The notes under the pieces were generated by a model. The model made no database searches, had not been told where the DNA came from, and saw only the letters and a program-made list of their open reading frames with translations. This document shows positions 33,781 through 42,357 of a stretch of DNA of 64,000 bases, one piece after another. Made by a program: the position numbers and the translations under genes. Location: positions 62,001 through 126,000 of the forward strand of contig NZ_JAATJH010000005.1 of assembly GCF_011927835.1 (NCBI RefSeq). Reading direction: 5' to 3'. Within the stretch, counting starts at the first letter, position 1, and each line of letters begins with the position of its first letter. The DNA comes from Neolewinella antarctica. Lineage in GTDB: Bacteria > Bacteroidota > Bacteroidia > Chitinophagales > Saprospiraceae.

Positions 33781-35343
33781 ATGAACGACACCCTCACCCC
33801 CGGCCTCATCATTATCATCATCGCCGCCTACTTCGCGGTACTGGTGGGTATTTCTTGGTGGACGAGCCGGGAGGACAGCGACAACGAGAGTTTCTTCCTC
33901 GGGGGGCGGAAGTCTCCCTGGCCGCTGGTGGCGTTGGGGATGGTCGGTGCTACCCTTTCCGGCGTTACGTTCATTTCCGTGCCCGGGGCCGTCGGGGCGG
34001 GCGGTGCGAACCAGGCCTTCAGCTACATGCAACTCGTGTTCGGTTACTTGTTGGGGTACGTCTTCATCGCTACCGTTCTGCTACCACTCTACTACCGGCT
34101 CGGCCTCACGAGCATCTACGAATACCTCAAGGACCGACTGGGGCGGCACGCCCATAAGATCGGTGCTTTCTACTTCCTGCTTTCCCGGACGATCGGGGCC
34201 GCTTTCCGGCTGTTTCTCGTAGCCATCGTACTTCAGGAGTACGTCACCGGCCCCTTCGGGCTTCCCTTCTTCGTGACGGTAGCCATCACGATCCTGCTGA
34301 TCTGGCTGTACACCTTTAAGGGAGGCATCCGGACGATCGTTTACACCGATACGCTTCAGACCGTCTGTATGCTCCTGGCGGCGGGCATGACGGTCTACTA
34401 CATCGGCGAAGCGCTGGAAACGGACCTGAGCGGCATGGTCGGTCTGATCCAGAACAGTGACTACGGGCAGGTATTCTTCTTCGAGGGTGGCTGGACGGAC
34501 CCGAATAACTTCTTTAAGCAGTTCTTCAGTGGCGCGCTGATCACGATCGTGATGACAGGCCTCGACCAGGACATGATGCAGAAGAACCTGAGTATGCCCA
34601 ATTTTCGGGATGCGCAGAAGAACATGGCGGCCTTCAGCATCGTGCTCGTTTTCGCCAACCTGCTTTTCCTCGCCCTCGGCGCCCTGCTCTACATTTACGC
34701 TAACAGCGTAGGGCTGGCGATCCCCGAAGCGTCCGACCAACTTTACCCCAGCATTGCACTGCGCAACTTGCCGGCCGCGGCGGGGATCTTTTTCATCCTG
34801 GGTCTGGTTGCCGCCGCTTACTCCAGCGCGGATAGCGCGCTCACGGCACTGACGACTTCGTTCTGCGTAGATTTCCTGGGGATGGAGGAGCGGCGCGCGC
34901 CCGGGCTGGACGGTCCCGTGGTCGACAAGAAACAACAGCGGCTTTACGTACACATTGGTTTTTCCGTGCTGTTATTCGTGGTCATCATGTCCTTTAGTCT
35001 GATCGGCGACCAGGCGGTCATCACCTCTCTTTTCAAAGCGGCGGGGTACACCTACGGGCCACTGCTCGGCCTTTTTGCTTTCGGGCTTTTCACCCGGCTG
35101 CGGGTTCGTGAATTCGTAAGCGTGGGTGGCGTGCGGGTACCGGCACTGGTCATCGTTTGCGTGCTGGCACCGATTATTTCGATCGTTGTCGACTACTATT
35201 CCGCGGCGCTGCTCGGTGGCTTCCAGTTCGGTTTCCTCATTCTCGCTTTCAACGGGTTGCTGACTTTCCTCGGGCTCATTGCCTTAAGTGACTTCTCTGC
35301 GGTTGCGGAGAGAGAAGAGGAGGCGGTAGGCGGTAGGCGGTAG
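33781..35343 (+). CDS. Sodium:solute symporter (SSS family)
   Basis: 520 residues, about 13 transmembrane helices of the LeuT-fold SSS family. Typical features: FFLGGRKSPWPLVALGMVGA after TM1, GGIRTIVYTDTLQTV (the SSS signature region), and AAYSSADSALTALTTSFCVDF. The substrate (sugar, amino acid or sialic acid) cannot be told. ATG 33781 is the natural start; the frame is open far upstream without family character. The last residues (EEEAVGGRR) and the TAG stop are encoded by GGCGGTA repeats that continue into the intergenic region. Confidence 0.9.
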   Translation: MNDTLTPGLIIIIIAAYFAVLVGISWWTSREDSDNESFFLGGRKSPWPLVALGMVGATLSGVTFISVPGAVGAGGANQAFSYMQLVFGYLLGYVFIATVLLPLYYRLGLTSIYEYLKDRLGRHAHKIGAFYFLLSRTIGAAFRLFLVAIVLQEYVTGPFGLPFFVTVAITILLIWLYTFKGGIRTIVYTDTLQTVCMLLAAGMTVYYIGEALETDLSGMVGLIQNSDYGQVFFFEGGWTDPNNFFKQFFSGALITIVMTGLDQDMMQKNLSMPNFRDAQKNMAAFSIVLVFANLLFLALGALLYIYANSVGLAIPEASDQLYPSIALRNLPAAAGIFFILGLVAAAYSSADSALTALTTSFCVDFLGMEERRAPGLDGPVVDKKQQRLYVHIGFSVLLFVVIMSFSLIGDQAVITSLFKAAGYTYGPLLGLFAFGLFTRLRVREFVSVGGVRVPALVIVCVLAPIISIVVDYYSAALLGGFQFGFLILAFNGLLTFLGLIALSDFSAVAEREEEAVGGRR

Positions 35344-35441
35344 GCGGTAAAATAGTCATGATTGAGAGGAACGCCCTACCGCCTACCAGCCTACCGCCTA
35401 ACGCTCCCTACCAGCCTACCGCCTAATCTTCCTACCGCCTA
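35321..35441. repeat. GGCGGTA repeat hairpin after the SSS gene
   Basis: Four to five GGCGGTA units (35321-35349) face inverted units (CCTACCGCCTACCAGCCTAC, then two more blocks up to 35441). The left arm is part of the SSS coding end. The family recurs at 48.1, 49.2 and 56.0 kb, always at 3' ends. Confidence 0.9.
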
Positions 35442-35531
35442 CTCCCCCCTTAGCCATCGGTAAATCACCACCTAATTCACCTTGCCAGCCCGGGTCCTCC
35501 CGGTGTATCTTCGTCCGCCCAAACCAAAACC

Positions 35532-36545
35532 ATGAGTCAAATTCGCGCAGCCATTACCGGCGTTCACGGCTACCTCCCCGACTACATTCTTACTAATGAG
35601 GAACTAGCCACCATCGTCGATACGAACGACGAGTGGATTACTTCCCGCACCGGCATCAAAGAGCGGCGCATCCTGAAGGGAGAGGATATGGGTACTTCGA
35701 AAATGGTCATCCCCGCCATCGAGGGGTTGCTAGAAAAGACGGGTACTGACCCAAAGGCCATCGACCTCATCATCGTCGCTACCGTGACGGGCGACTCCAT
35801 TTTTCCGGATACGGCCAATACGGCGGCTTACCACACGGGCTGCACGAACGCTTTCGGCTTCGACCTCAATGCCGCCTGTAGTGGCTTCCTGTACGCCCTC
35901 ACGGTCGGTGCGAAGATGGTCGAAAGCGGCGCACACGATAAGGTAATTATTGTCGGCGCGGACAAAATGTCGTCCATCATCGACTACACGGACCGCACTA
36001 CTTGTGTCATATTTGGCGATGGCGCGGGTGCCGTGTTGTTGGAGCCGAGCAGTGAAGGTTACGGCGTGCTGGACTATCAGCACCGGGGCGACGGCAGTGG
36101 CGAAAAGTTCCTCTACCTCGTGGCCGGTGGCTCCCGCAAGCCGGCAACGGTCGATTCCGTGATGGCCCGCGAGCACTTCGTCCGCCAGAACGGGATGCCC
36201 GTTTTCAAGGCCGCCGTTTCCGGGATGACTAAGGTCGTCGGTGAAGTGATGGAACGCAATGACCTGACGGTCGACAACCTGGCGTACCTCGTCCCCCACC
36301 AGGCTAACATCCGCATCATCCAGTCCGTCTCCCGCATGACCGACCTACCGATGGAAAAAGTCATGGTTAACATCCATAAGTACGGCAACACCACGGCCGG
36401 GACCCTCCCGCTTTGTCTGTGGGACTACGAACCGAAATTGAAGAAGGGGGATAACTTGGTGCTGACGGCCTTCGGTGGTGGCTTCACGTGGGGCGCACTT
36501 TACCTGAAGTGGGCTTACGATGGGGCGGAACGGGCCCAAGAATAG
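35532..36545 (+). CDS. fabH: Beta-ketoacyl-ACP synthase III
   Basis: 337 residues. FabH starts fatty-acid synthesis by condensing an acyl-CoA with malonyl-ACP. The catalytic triad is visible: C116 in NAACSGF, H256 in VPHQANIR and N286 in KYGNTTAG. The N-terminus (ITGVHGYLPDYILTNEELA, EWITSRTGIKERR) is canonical. Bacteroidota often have several FabH paralogues; this one is not next to plsX, rpmF or other fab genes, so it may be a paralogue with another primer specificity. A TATCTTCG sequence 20-odd nt before the ATG resembles a -7 box. Confidence 0.92.
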   Translation: MSQIRAAITGVHGYLPDYILTNEELATIVDTNDEWITSRTGIKERRILKGEDMGTSKMVIPAIEGLLEKTGTDPKAIDLIIVATVTGDSIFPDTANTAAYHTGCTNAFGFDLNAACSGFLYALTVGAKMVESGAHDKVIIVGADKMSSIIDYTDRTTCVIFGDGAGAVLLEPSSEGYGVLDYQHRGDGSGEKFLYLVAGGSRKPATVDSVMAREHFVRQNGMPVFKAAVSGMTKVVGEVMERNDLTVDNLAYLVPHQANIRIIQSVSRMTDLPMEKVMVNIHKYGNTTAGTLPLCLWDYEPKLKKGDNLVLTAFGGGFTWGALYLKWAYDGAERAQE

Positions 36546-36774
36546 AATTCGTCCCAGCCGGGCTCGGTCAATCACTTCGCTCCTCACCTAATTAGCTGGC
36601 ACCCGCGGCCGCGCCCAAATGCTGCGCTACGGCTGGTCAGTTGCGGGGTACGATGACTTTCTATTGTCGCCATTTAACACGCGCGCGCATCATTGCCGAC
36701 CTGACCACTAGCCGTACGAACACGGACCTAAGGGAACCGTTTGGGTGTTACCATACCAATGGCCTTTCCACCCC

Positions 36775-37563
36775 ATGAGCCAGGACAAATTCAACCGTAG
36801 AGAACTGCTGGAACAGTACCTACTCGGCCTCACCAGCCGGGAGCAGACGCTCTACGTCAAGGAGATGCTGGAAAAGGACCCGACACTGGCCACCGAGCTG
36901 GAGGAGCTGCGCGAGCGCATGTCGGAATACATCACGGAACAGGGTATGGAGCAGGACGGCAGCGACCGGCAGCGGTCCCTCCAAGATTTTCATGACCTCG
37001 ACCACGAAATGATCACCGCCATGACCCGGCGGAACCACAATTTGGTGATCTGGCGGCTGGCCCTGAGTGGCGTATGCTTACTGCTGCTATTCCTGAGTGG
37101 CTACCTCTTCCGTAGTAACCAGAACTACCGCATGGAAGTCGACCGCGAAAAGGCACTCCACGCGCAGGACGACGCCAGCGCTCAGAAGAAAATAAAAACC
37201 CTGGAAGGGCAGACGGTAGCTTGGGATAGCCTGAATACGCAAACCATTCCCTCGGCCGGGGGAGACGTACTGGTGCACTACCTCGCCGAAGAAGACATTA
37301 CGTTTCTGGACCTATCGCACCTCGCGGCATTGCAACCGGAGGAAGCCTACCACCTCGAGATGATCGACGGGCGGGGCCGTTCGGAAAAGCTGGTCGTCAG
37401 CGATAGTACTCGCCTGAGTCTGTTGCCCCTGGTGGCCAACGTTAACACCGTAAGGTTGTGGCGCTCCGCCAAGGCGCACGATCTACCGCGGGATTCCGCG
37501 CTGGCGGTGCTCGTCGCCCGCTTTCCACTCAGCCTCCGGGCAAATGCGCTGGTGGTCGACTAA
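36775..37563 (+). CDS. Single-pass membrane protein, anti-sigma-factor-like layout
   Basis: 262 residues. The N-terminal 85 are helical and cytosolic (FNRRELLEQYLLGLTSREQ), resembling the zinc-less anti-sigma domain in RskA/FecR-like proteins. One transmembrane helix lies at about 90-111, then a coiled coil (112-147) and a periplasmic beta-rich domain (about 160-262, LPLVANVNTVRLWR) similar to RskA C-terminal domains. No sigma factor gene is adjacent, so the role is inferred from layout only. ATG 36775 is chosen; a GGCACCCGCGGCCGCGCCC motif lies about 170 nt upstream. Confidence 0.6.
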   Translation: MSQDKFNRRELLEQYLLGLTSREQTLYVKEMLEKDPTLATELEELRERMSEYITEQGMEQDGSDRQRSLQDFHDLDHEMITAMTRRNHNLVIWRLALSGVCLLLLFLSGYLFRSNQNYRMEVDREKALHAQDDASAQKKIKTLEGQTVAWDSLNTQTIPSAGGDVLVHYLAEEDITFLDLSHLAALQPEEAYHLEMIDGRGRSEKLVVSDSTRLSLLPLVANVNTVRLWRSAKAHDLPRDSALAVLVARFPLSLRANALVVD

Positions 37564-37739
37564 CAATATCCAGCCGTGAAGGCTGATCTCACGTTATTTT
37601 GGTGCTTTTTCGCCCTTTTTCGGTAGAAAGGGGGTAGATCGCTTGTCTATACGCCGGGCAATTACGACCTTTTGGATTCTATTTTGGGCAAGCCTTGCAC
37701 AAATCTGCCTTTTCCGTTCCTCTCGTTAATCCATACTTT

Positions 37740-37832
37740 ATGACCATGTTGTATATTCTGTTGCTCGCGTGCGCTATCGGAGGGAGTTTTAGCCTCTCGT
37801 CCGCGTTGTTTGACGGCTCCCGTAGGTTCTAA
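37740..37832 (+). CDS. Possible 30-residue membrane peptide
   Basis: The frame reads MTMLYILLLACAIGGSFSLS and ends SRRF. It is a single hydrophobic helix followed by a polar, basic tail, in 460 nt without other coding potential, and is followed by a strong hairpin at 37877-37911. It is too short for a homology call by eye; the start could also be the second ATG (37746). Confidence 0.35.
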   Translation: MTMLYILLLACAIGGSFSLSSALFDGSRRF

Positions 37833-37876
37833 CTAATTGCCTTAGTAATTAACCTATTTTGGGTGCCAGTACGCCG

Positions 37877-37911
37877 AACGGCCTCCCCGTCAATCAGACG
37901 GGGAGGCCGTT
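37877..37911 (+). terminator. Strong 15-bp hairpin
   Basis: AACGGCCTCCCCGTC (37877-37891) pairs perfectly with GACGGGGAGGCCGTT (37897-37911) around a 5-nt loop, followed by TCTACG. The T-tract is short, so it is a terminator of moderate strength on either strand. It ends whatever transcript covers the 37740 peptide, about 110 nt before the cyclase gene. Confidence 0.55.
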
Positions 37912-38023
37912 TCTACGTCCGGCCCTTACTTTTGGAAGGGGTAGACATTTCTTACGCGCTCCGCGTTGTACTTTCAACCTTCATAAGGATATCCTCTAGC
38001 CCGCCTGACCTACTGGTTTTTCC

Positions 38024-41000
38024 ATGCAACCACTCATTCCTCCATTCATTCAACAGCGCTTGCTGGCCGGTGACCTCTCCGGAGAGATCGCCGCCTTTAC
38101 GCTGAACGTGGACCTGTCCGGCTTCACGCCCCTGACGGAATCGCTGATGAAAGAGGGCATCAGCGGTGCGGAGAAGTTGTCCCAAATTCTCAACGAGGTA
38201 TTCGAGCCACTCGTCTCGCTCGTCTACAAGCAGGGGGGTATTATTCCTTATTTCGCGGGGGATGCCTTCACGGCCGTTTTTCCGTTGCCACTTACCCGAA
38301 TACACGCCCAACAGATCATTCAGATCACGGATAAGGCGCGTAAGATTTTTACCGCGCGGGATAGTGTCTTCGGGGGTAAATACCGCATCGGCGTAAAGGC
38401 CGGGGTTGCCGCGGGAAAGGTGAACTACGGGATAGTGGGGGACGAGCTAAAAGCCTTTTACTTCCGTGGCGGTGCCATCAACGACGCCTCCGTAGCGCAA
38501 ACGAAAGCCAACGAGGGTGAGATCGTCCTTTCCGCCAACATGAACGCGCTGCTGGAGGGTCGGGAGACCATCACGGAAGAAATTACGACCGGCTACTACC
38601 GCCTCGTCGGCGAGCCATCCCTCAACACTAAGGTCGTCCTGCCAACCGCGCTCGACCTGCCCGCCGTCGACCCGAAAGTGGCCGCTCAGTTTCTCCCCCC
38701 GGAAGTCGTGCGCTACGACCAGGCGGGCGAATTTCGGACGGTCGTCTCCATTTTTCTTGCTTTCGAAGCGGTACATACCCACGAAGACCTGAGCCACTTT
38801 GCGGCGGTCGTGCTCAATCAGGTGGACGATTTTGGTGGGTACTTTAAGGAGGTGGATTACGGAGACAAGGGCTCGCTGATGGTCATCTTCTTCGGCGCCC
38901 CGGTTTCTTACGAGAACATTACCGTGCGGGCGCTGGAGTTTGCCCTGACGGTGCAGTCGGAATTACTGCAGCTAAAAGAAGAGCAGCAGGCCAATTTTCG
39001 CTTCCGGCTCGGGATGACGGTGGGTACTGCCTTCACCGGCATCGTCGGTGGGCAGGAGCGGGCGCAGTACGCGTGCGTCGGCAACCGGGTCAACCTCGCC
39101 GCCAGAATCATGGGCGCGGCCGACTGGCAGGATATTTTAGTGGACGACGAATTAGCTGCCGTAAACCACTTTCGCTTCGAACTGCGGGGAAACACCACGT
39201 ACAAGGGGATTGAAAAACCCGTCCAGACTTTTGCGCTGGTGGGTCGCCGCCAGTCACTCGGCAAACCGAACTACGGCAACCAACTAGTCGGTCGCGAGCA
39301 GGAAACCAAGCAGCTACTCAAGTTCGCCCAACCTATTTTCGGTGGTAAAATGGCCGGCGTCGCCTACGTGCTCGGGGAGGCGGGCATCGGCAAGAGCCGG
39401 CTAACCTACGAAGTCCGCCGCCAGCTAAACGAGCGCCAGGCCATCAACTGGATGATCGCGAGCTCTGACCAGATTCTGCGGAAGCCCTTCAACTCTTTCG
39501 TCTATCTTTTGCAGCGAATGTTCCGCCAGAGCCCGGACCTGGGGAGGGCACAAAATCAACGGCGCTTCCAGTTTCGGCTCAGCCAGATTCGGCAAAGGCT
39601 CCAACAGTTGGAAACCGACCGCACGACACAAATCCTCACCGAACTCGACCGTACGGAAAGTATCCTCTCCGCCCAGTTGGGCATCGTCACGCCGCATTCT
39701 CTCTGGACGCAACTCGACGCGCAGGGCCGTTACCTGAACACCATCGCCGCCTTCGTTAACCTCCTCCAGGCCGAAGCCGTCATGGCACCCACCGTGCTGG
39801 AACTCGAGGACATCCACTGGATGGATGACGACAGCCGCACCGTCGTCCGGCAAGTTATCCGCCGGAGCTACGACCTTCCCCTGTTGATCATCGCTACCTC
39901 CCGGGCGGATGATGACGGAAACTATCCGCACCTGAAAATCGAGAAAGATAAAAAAACGACCGGGCTGGAAGTCTTGAAGATCGAGATCGGCGCCCTGACG
40001 ACCGACGCCGTCCGCCGCATGGCCGAAACAACGCTCGGTGCGCCGATCACGGAGGATACGATGGCTACGCTGCTGCGGACCACCAACAGCAACCCGTTTT
40101 ACTTGGAACAAGTACTGGAATACTTCCGGGAAAACGAACTCCTGGTGAAGAACGACCGGGGTGTACTGACGCTCAGCGACGAGAGCATCAAACTTTCCAC
40201 CAGCATCTCGTCGATCCTGACGGCGCGGATCGACCGCCTTTCGGATATGGTCCGCGAAACCGTAAAGGCCGCCGCGGTGATCGGGCGGGAGTTCGACCTG
40301 CCCGTCCTCACCGAAGTACTCCGGGAAGAAACCGGGCTGGATACGCGGGAAGAAGTCGTTGCGCTGCTCAAAGAGCAAGTAGACATTGCCGAACGGGGCC
40401 AGATCTGGAGCGCGATGAGCGAGCTGCGGTACATTTTTCGCCACAGCCTGTTGCGGGAGGCCGTTTACAGCATGCAGCTCACCACGCGGCTACAGCAATT
40501 GCACCACCAGACGGCTACCGTTATCGAACGTCTTTACGGCGACGCGCTGGAGGAGCGGTACGTGGACCTGGCTTTTCACTACGAGCACGCGGGCAGCAAA
40601 GAGAAAACGATCGAGTTTCTCAGCAAGGCCGCTAATTACGCCCGCGCCAACTTCCAGAACCAGCAGGCACTTAACCTCTACCAGCGGCTGATCGAAAAAT
40701 TCACCAACCACCCGGACGAGGACATGATGGTGAACACCCACGTCGGCCGGGGGAAAGTGCTGGAGATCGTCGGCCGGTGGGAAGAGGCCGAGACCTCTTA
40801 TTTGGAGGCGCAACGGTTGGCGAAGGCCAGCCGGGACATCGTGCTACTGGGTAGAACGAATAATCACCTCGGCCGGCTCTACACCTTTAAGGGGGAATAC
40901 GACAAGGCGATGGAGTACCTGAAGACGGCCGGGAGCCTCTTTGAATCCGTCGACGACATACTGGGTATTTCCAAAGCTTACGGCAGCATGGGCAACGTCT

Positions 41001-42097
41001 ACTTCCGGACGGCCGATTACCAGCACGCGCTCGAATATTATAACCAGTCGCTGGACCAGGGCTTCAGCCACGCGGGCATTTCCAGCTCCGCCGAAACGAT
41101 TAGCCACCTGGGGCTTACCCACATGAACCTGGGTGATTACGCCGAGGGAATCCGGATCATCGAAGAGCAAATCCCACTCCACCAGGCCAACCAGGACAGC
41201 ATGGGCCTCGCGAGCCTGCACACGAACCTGGGCATCGTCTACTTCGAGAGCGGCGACTTCGAAAAAGCGATGGAAAACCACCACGCCGGCCTGGAGCTAG
41301 CGAAGGAACTGGGCAATAAACGCCTCCAGGCGATCGGCCTGGGTAGCCTGGGCAGCGTTTACGAACGGCAGGGGAAATTTAGTGAGGCCGCCGAGCACTT
41401 CGAGCAGGATCTACTGATTTGCAACGAACTGGGCGACCTCCAGGGTATTGCCGTCACGGAAGGCCTCATCGGAGACATCAACACCGTGATGGGCAACTTC
41501 ACAATAGCAATTCAGCATCTGGACCATTCGCTGGCCATCTGCCGGGAGCTGGGTTACCGCAAGGGTATAGCCAAAGCCGTCAACACACTCGGAGACATCT
41601 ATTATTTGCAGGGGCAGTACGATATTTCGGTGATGTACTACGACCAGGCCATCGACATCGCCCGGGCGACGAACAACAAGCTCGTTTTGGTAACTTCACT
41701 GGAGGAGAAAGGGCGCGTCCTGTTGGCTAGTGGGCAACTGGAAGCCCTGCAGGAAGTCGCGGCGGAGGCTTACGCGATGGCCGAAGAACTGGGTAACCCG
41801 GGCATCTCTTTCGTCACCGCTCTACTACACGCCCGGTCCATCGCCGCGTGCGACGTGCGGAAGACGGCCGAAAGCGCCCGCAAGATTCAGGATTTGTTGG
41901 CGCAGGAAGAAATCGATGACGAGCAGCGGGCGGAGGCGTATCTGTCCCTCCACCAAGTAAGCGGCGGGCTGGACGAGCACGCGCGGGAACGATCGCTGGA
42001 GCTCTACCGAGCGCTTTACGAGCAGACGCCTAAGTTTATCTACAACTACCATATTGCTAACCTGGAATCCGGCAGACACGAAGAGGCGAAAATTTAA
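38024..42097 (+). CDS. Soluble-adenylyl-cyclase-like protein: two cyclase domains, AAA ATPase, TPRs
   Basis: 1357 residues. C1 (about 20-200) has metal-binding Asp D30 (NVDLSGFT) and D80 (FAGDAFTAVF) but lacks the adenine Lys (Y76) and the transition-state Arg. C2 (about 235-405) lacks the first Asp but has K275, an sAC-like GDKGSLMVIFFG, and N357/R361 in GNRVNLAARIM, so the two domains could complement each other into one active site. The Thr/Asp normally seven residues before N357 is A350, which weakens the case for cAMP. Then follows an STAND/AAA ATPase (Walker A GEAGIGKS, 451-458; Walker B-like VLELEDIHWMDDD) and about ten TPRs from about 870. The order is that of human sAC (ADCY10). Cytosolic, monocistronic. 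Confidence 0.9.
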   Translation: MQPLIPPFIQQRLLAGDLSGEIAAFTLNVDLSGFTPLTESLMKEGISGAEKLSQILNEVFEPLVSLVYKQGGIIPYFAGDAFTAVFPLPLTRIHAQQIIQITDKARKIFTARDSVFGGKYRIGVKAGVAAGKVNYGIVGDELKAFYFRGGAINDASVAQTKANEGEIVLSANMNALLEGRETITEEITTGYYRLVGEPSLNTKVVLPTALDLPAVDPKVAAQFLPPEVVRYDQAGEFRTVVSIFLAFEAVHTHEDLSHFAAVVLNQVDDFGGYFKEVDYGDKGSLMVIFFGAPVSYENITVRALEFALTVQSELLQLKEEQQANFRFRLGMTVGTAFTGIVGGQERAQYACVGNRVNLAARIMGAADWQDILVDDELAAVNHFRFELRGNTTYKGIEKPVQTFALVGRRQSLGKPNYGNQLVGREQETKQLLKFAQPIFGGKMAGVAYVLGEAGIGKSRLTYEVRRQLNERQAINWMIASSDQILRKPFNSFVYLLQRMFRQSPDLGRAQNQRRFQFRLSQIRQRLQQLETDRTTQILTELDRTESILSAQLGIVTPHSLWTQLDAQGRYLNTIAAFVNLLQAEAVMAPTVLELEDIHWMDDDSRTVVRQVIRRSYDLPLLIIATSRADDDGNYPHLKIEKDKKTTGLEVLKIEIGALTTDAVRRMAETTLGAPITEDTMATLLRTTNSNPFYLEQVLEYFRENELLVKNDRGVLTLSDESIKLSTSISSILTARIDRLSDMVRETVKAAAVIGREFDLPVLTEVLREETGLDTREEVVALLKEQVDIAERGQIWSAMSELRYIFRHSLLREAVYSMQLTTRLQQLHHQTATVIERLYGDALEERYVDLAFHYEHAGSKEKTIEFLSKAANYARANFQNQQALNLYQRLIEKFTNHPDEDMMVNTHVGRGKVLEIVGRWEEAETSYLEAQRLAKASRDIVLLGRTNNHLGRLYTFKGEYDKAMEYLKTAGSLFESVDDILGISKAYGSMGNVYFRTADYQHALEYYNQSLDQGFSHAGISSSAETISHLGLTHMNLGDYAEGIRIIEEQIPLHQANQDSMGLASLHTNLGIVYFESGDFEKAMENHHAGLELAKELGNKRLQAIGLGSLGSVYERQGKFSEAAEHFEQDLLICNELGDLQGIAVTEGLIGDINTVMGNFTIAIQHLDHSLAICRELGYRKGIAKAVNTLGDIYYLQGQYDISVMYYDQAIDIARATNNKLVLVTSLEEKGRVLLASGQLEALQEVAAEAYAMAEELGNPGISFVTALLHARSIAACDVRKTAESARKIQDLLAQEEIDDEQRAEAYLSLHQVSGGLDEHARERSLELYRALYEQTPKFIYNYHIANLESGRHEEAKI

Positions 42098-42158
42098 CTT
42101 GCGTATTGCGGGGCTACTCCCACCCGCTTCACTTTTCCTCCAATCTACTCCGCACCGG

Positions 42159-42176
42159 CCCCGATAGCTATCGGGG
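42159..42176. repeat. 18-bp perfect palindrome
   Basis: CCCCGATAGCTATCGGGG, in the gap between the cyclase and transglycosylase genes. The same palindrome or close variants occur at 8082-8099, 16139-16154, 29586-29603 and 62202-62219. Confidence 0.85.
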
Positions 42177-42357
42177 CGCCCTACCGTAACCCGCCCGAGC
42201 GTGAATTTCAGCAGCGTAGACTTACCCATCCCTTAAGGTCGGGAATGCCGTAACGGTACCGAGCTTAGGTCTTAAAATAGATGTCACTGAGCACGCACGC
42301 ACGGTCCTAAGTAACCGACGGGTCAGCGATGGAAATTGCAGTACTCAGAGTCATTAA

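Noticed and set aside
34081-34953. 290-codon minus-strand frame
   Set aside because: Antisense to the SSS symporter; rich in Arg/Asp/Gln, as expected for a shadow of a GC-rich membrane-protein gene.
39425-40444. 339-codon minus-strand frame
   Set aside because: Antisense to the cyclase/AAA gene. The plus frame has Walker A/B and cyclase motifs; the minus frame resembles nothing.
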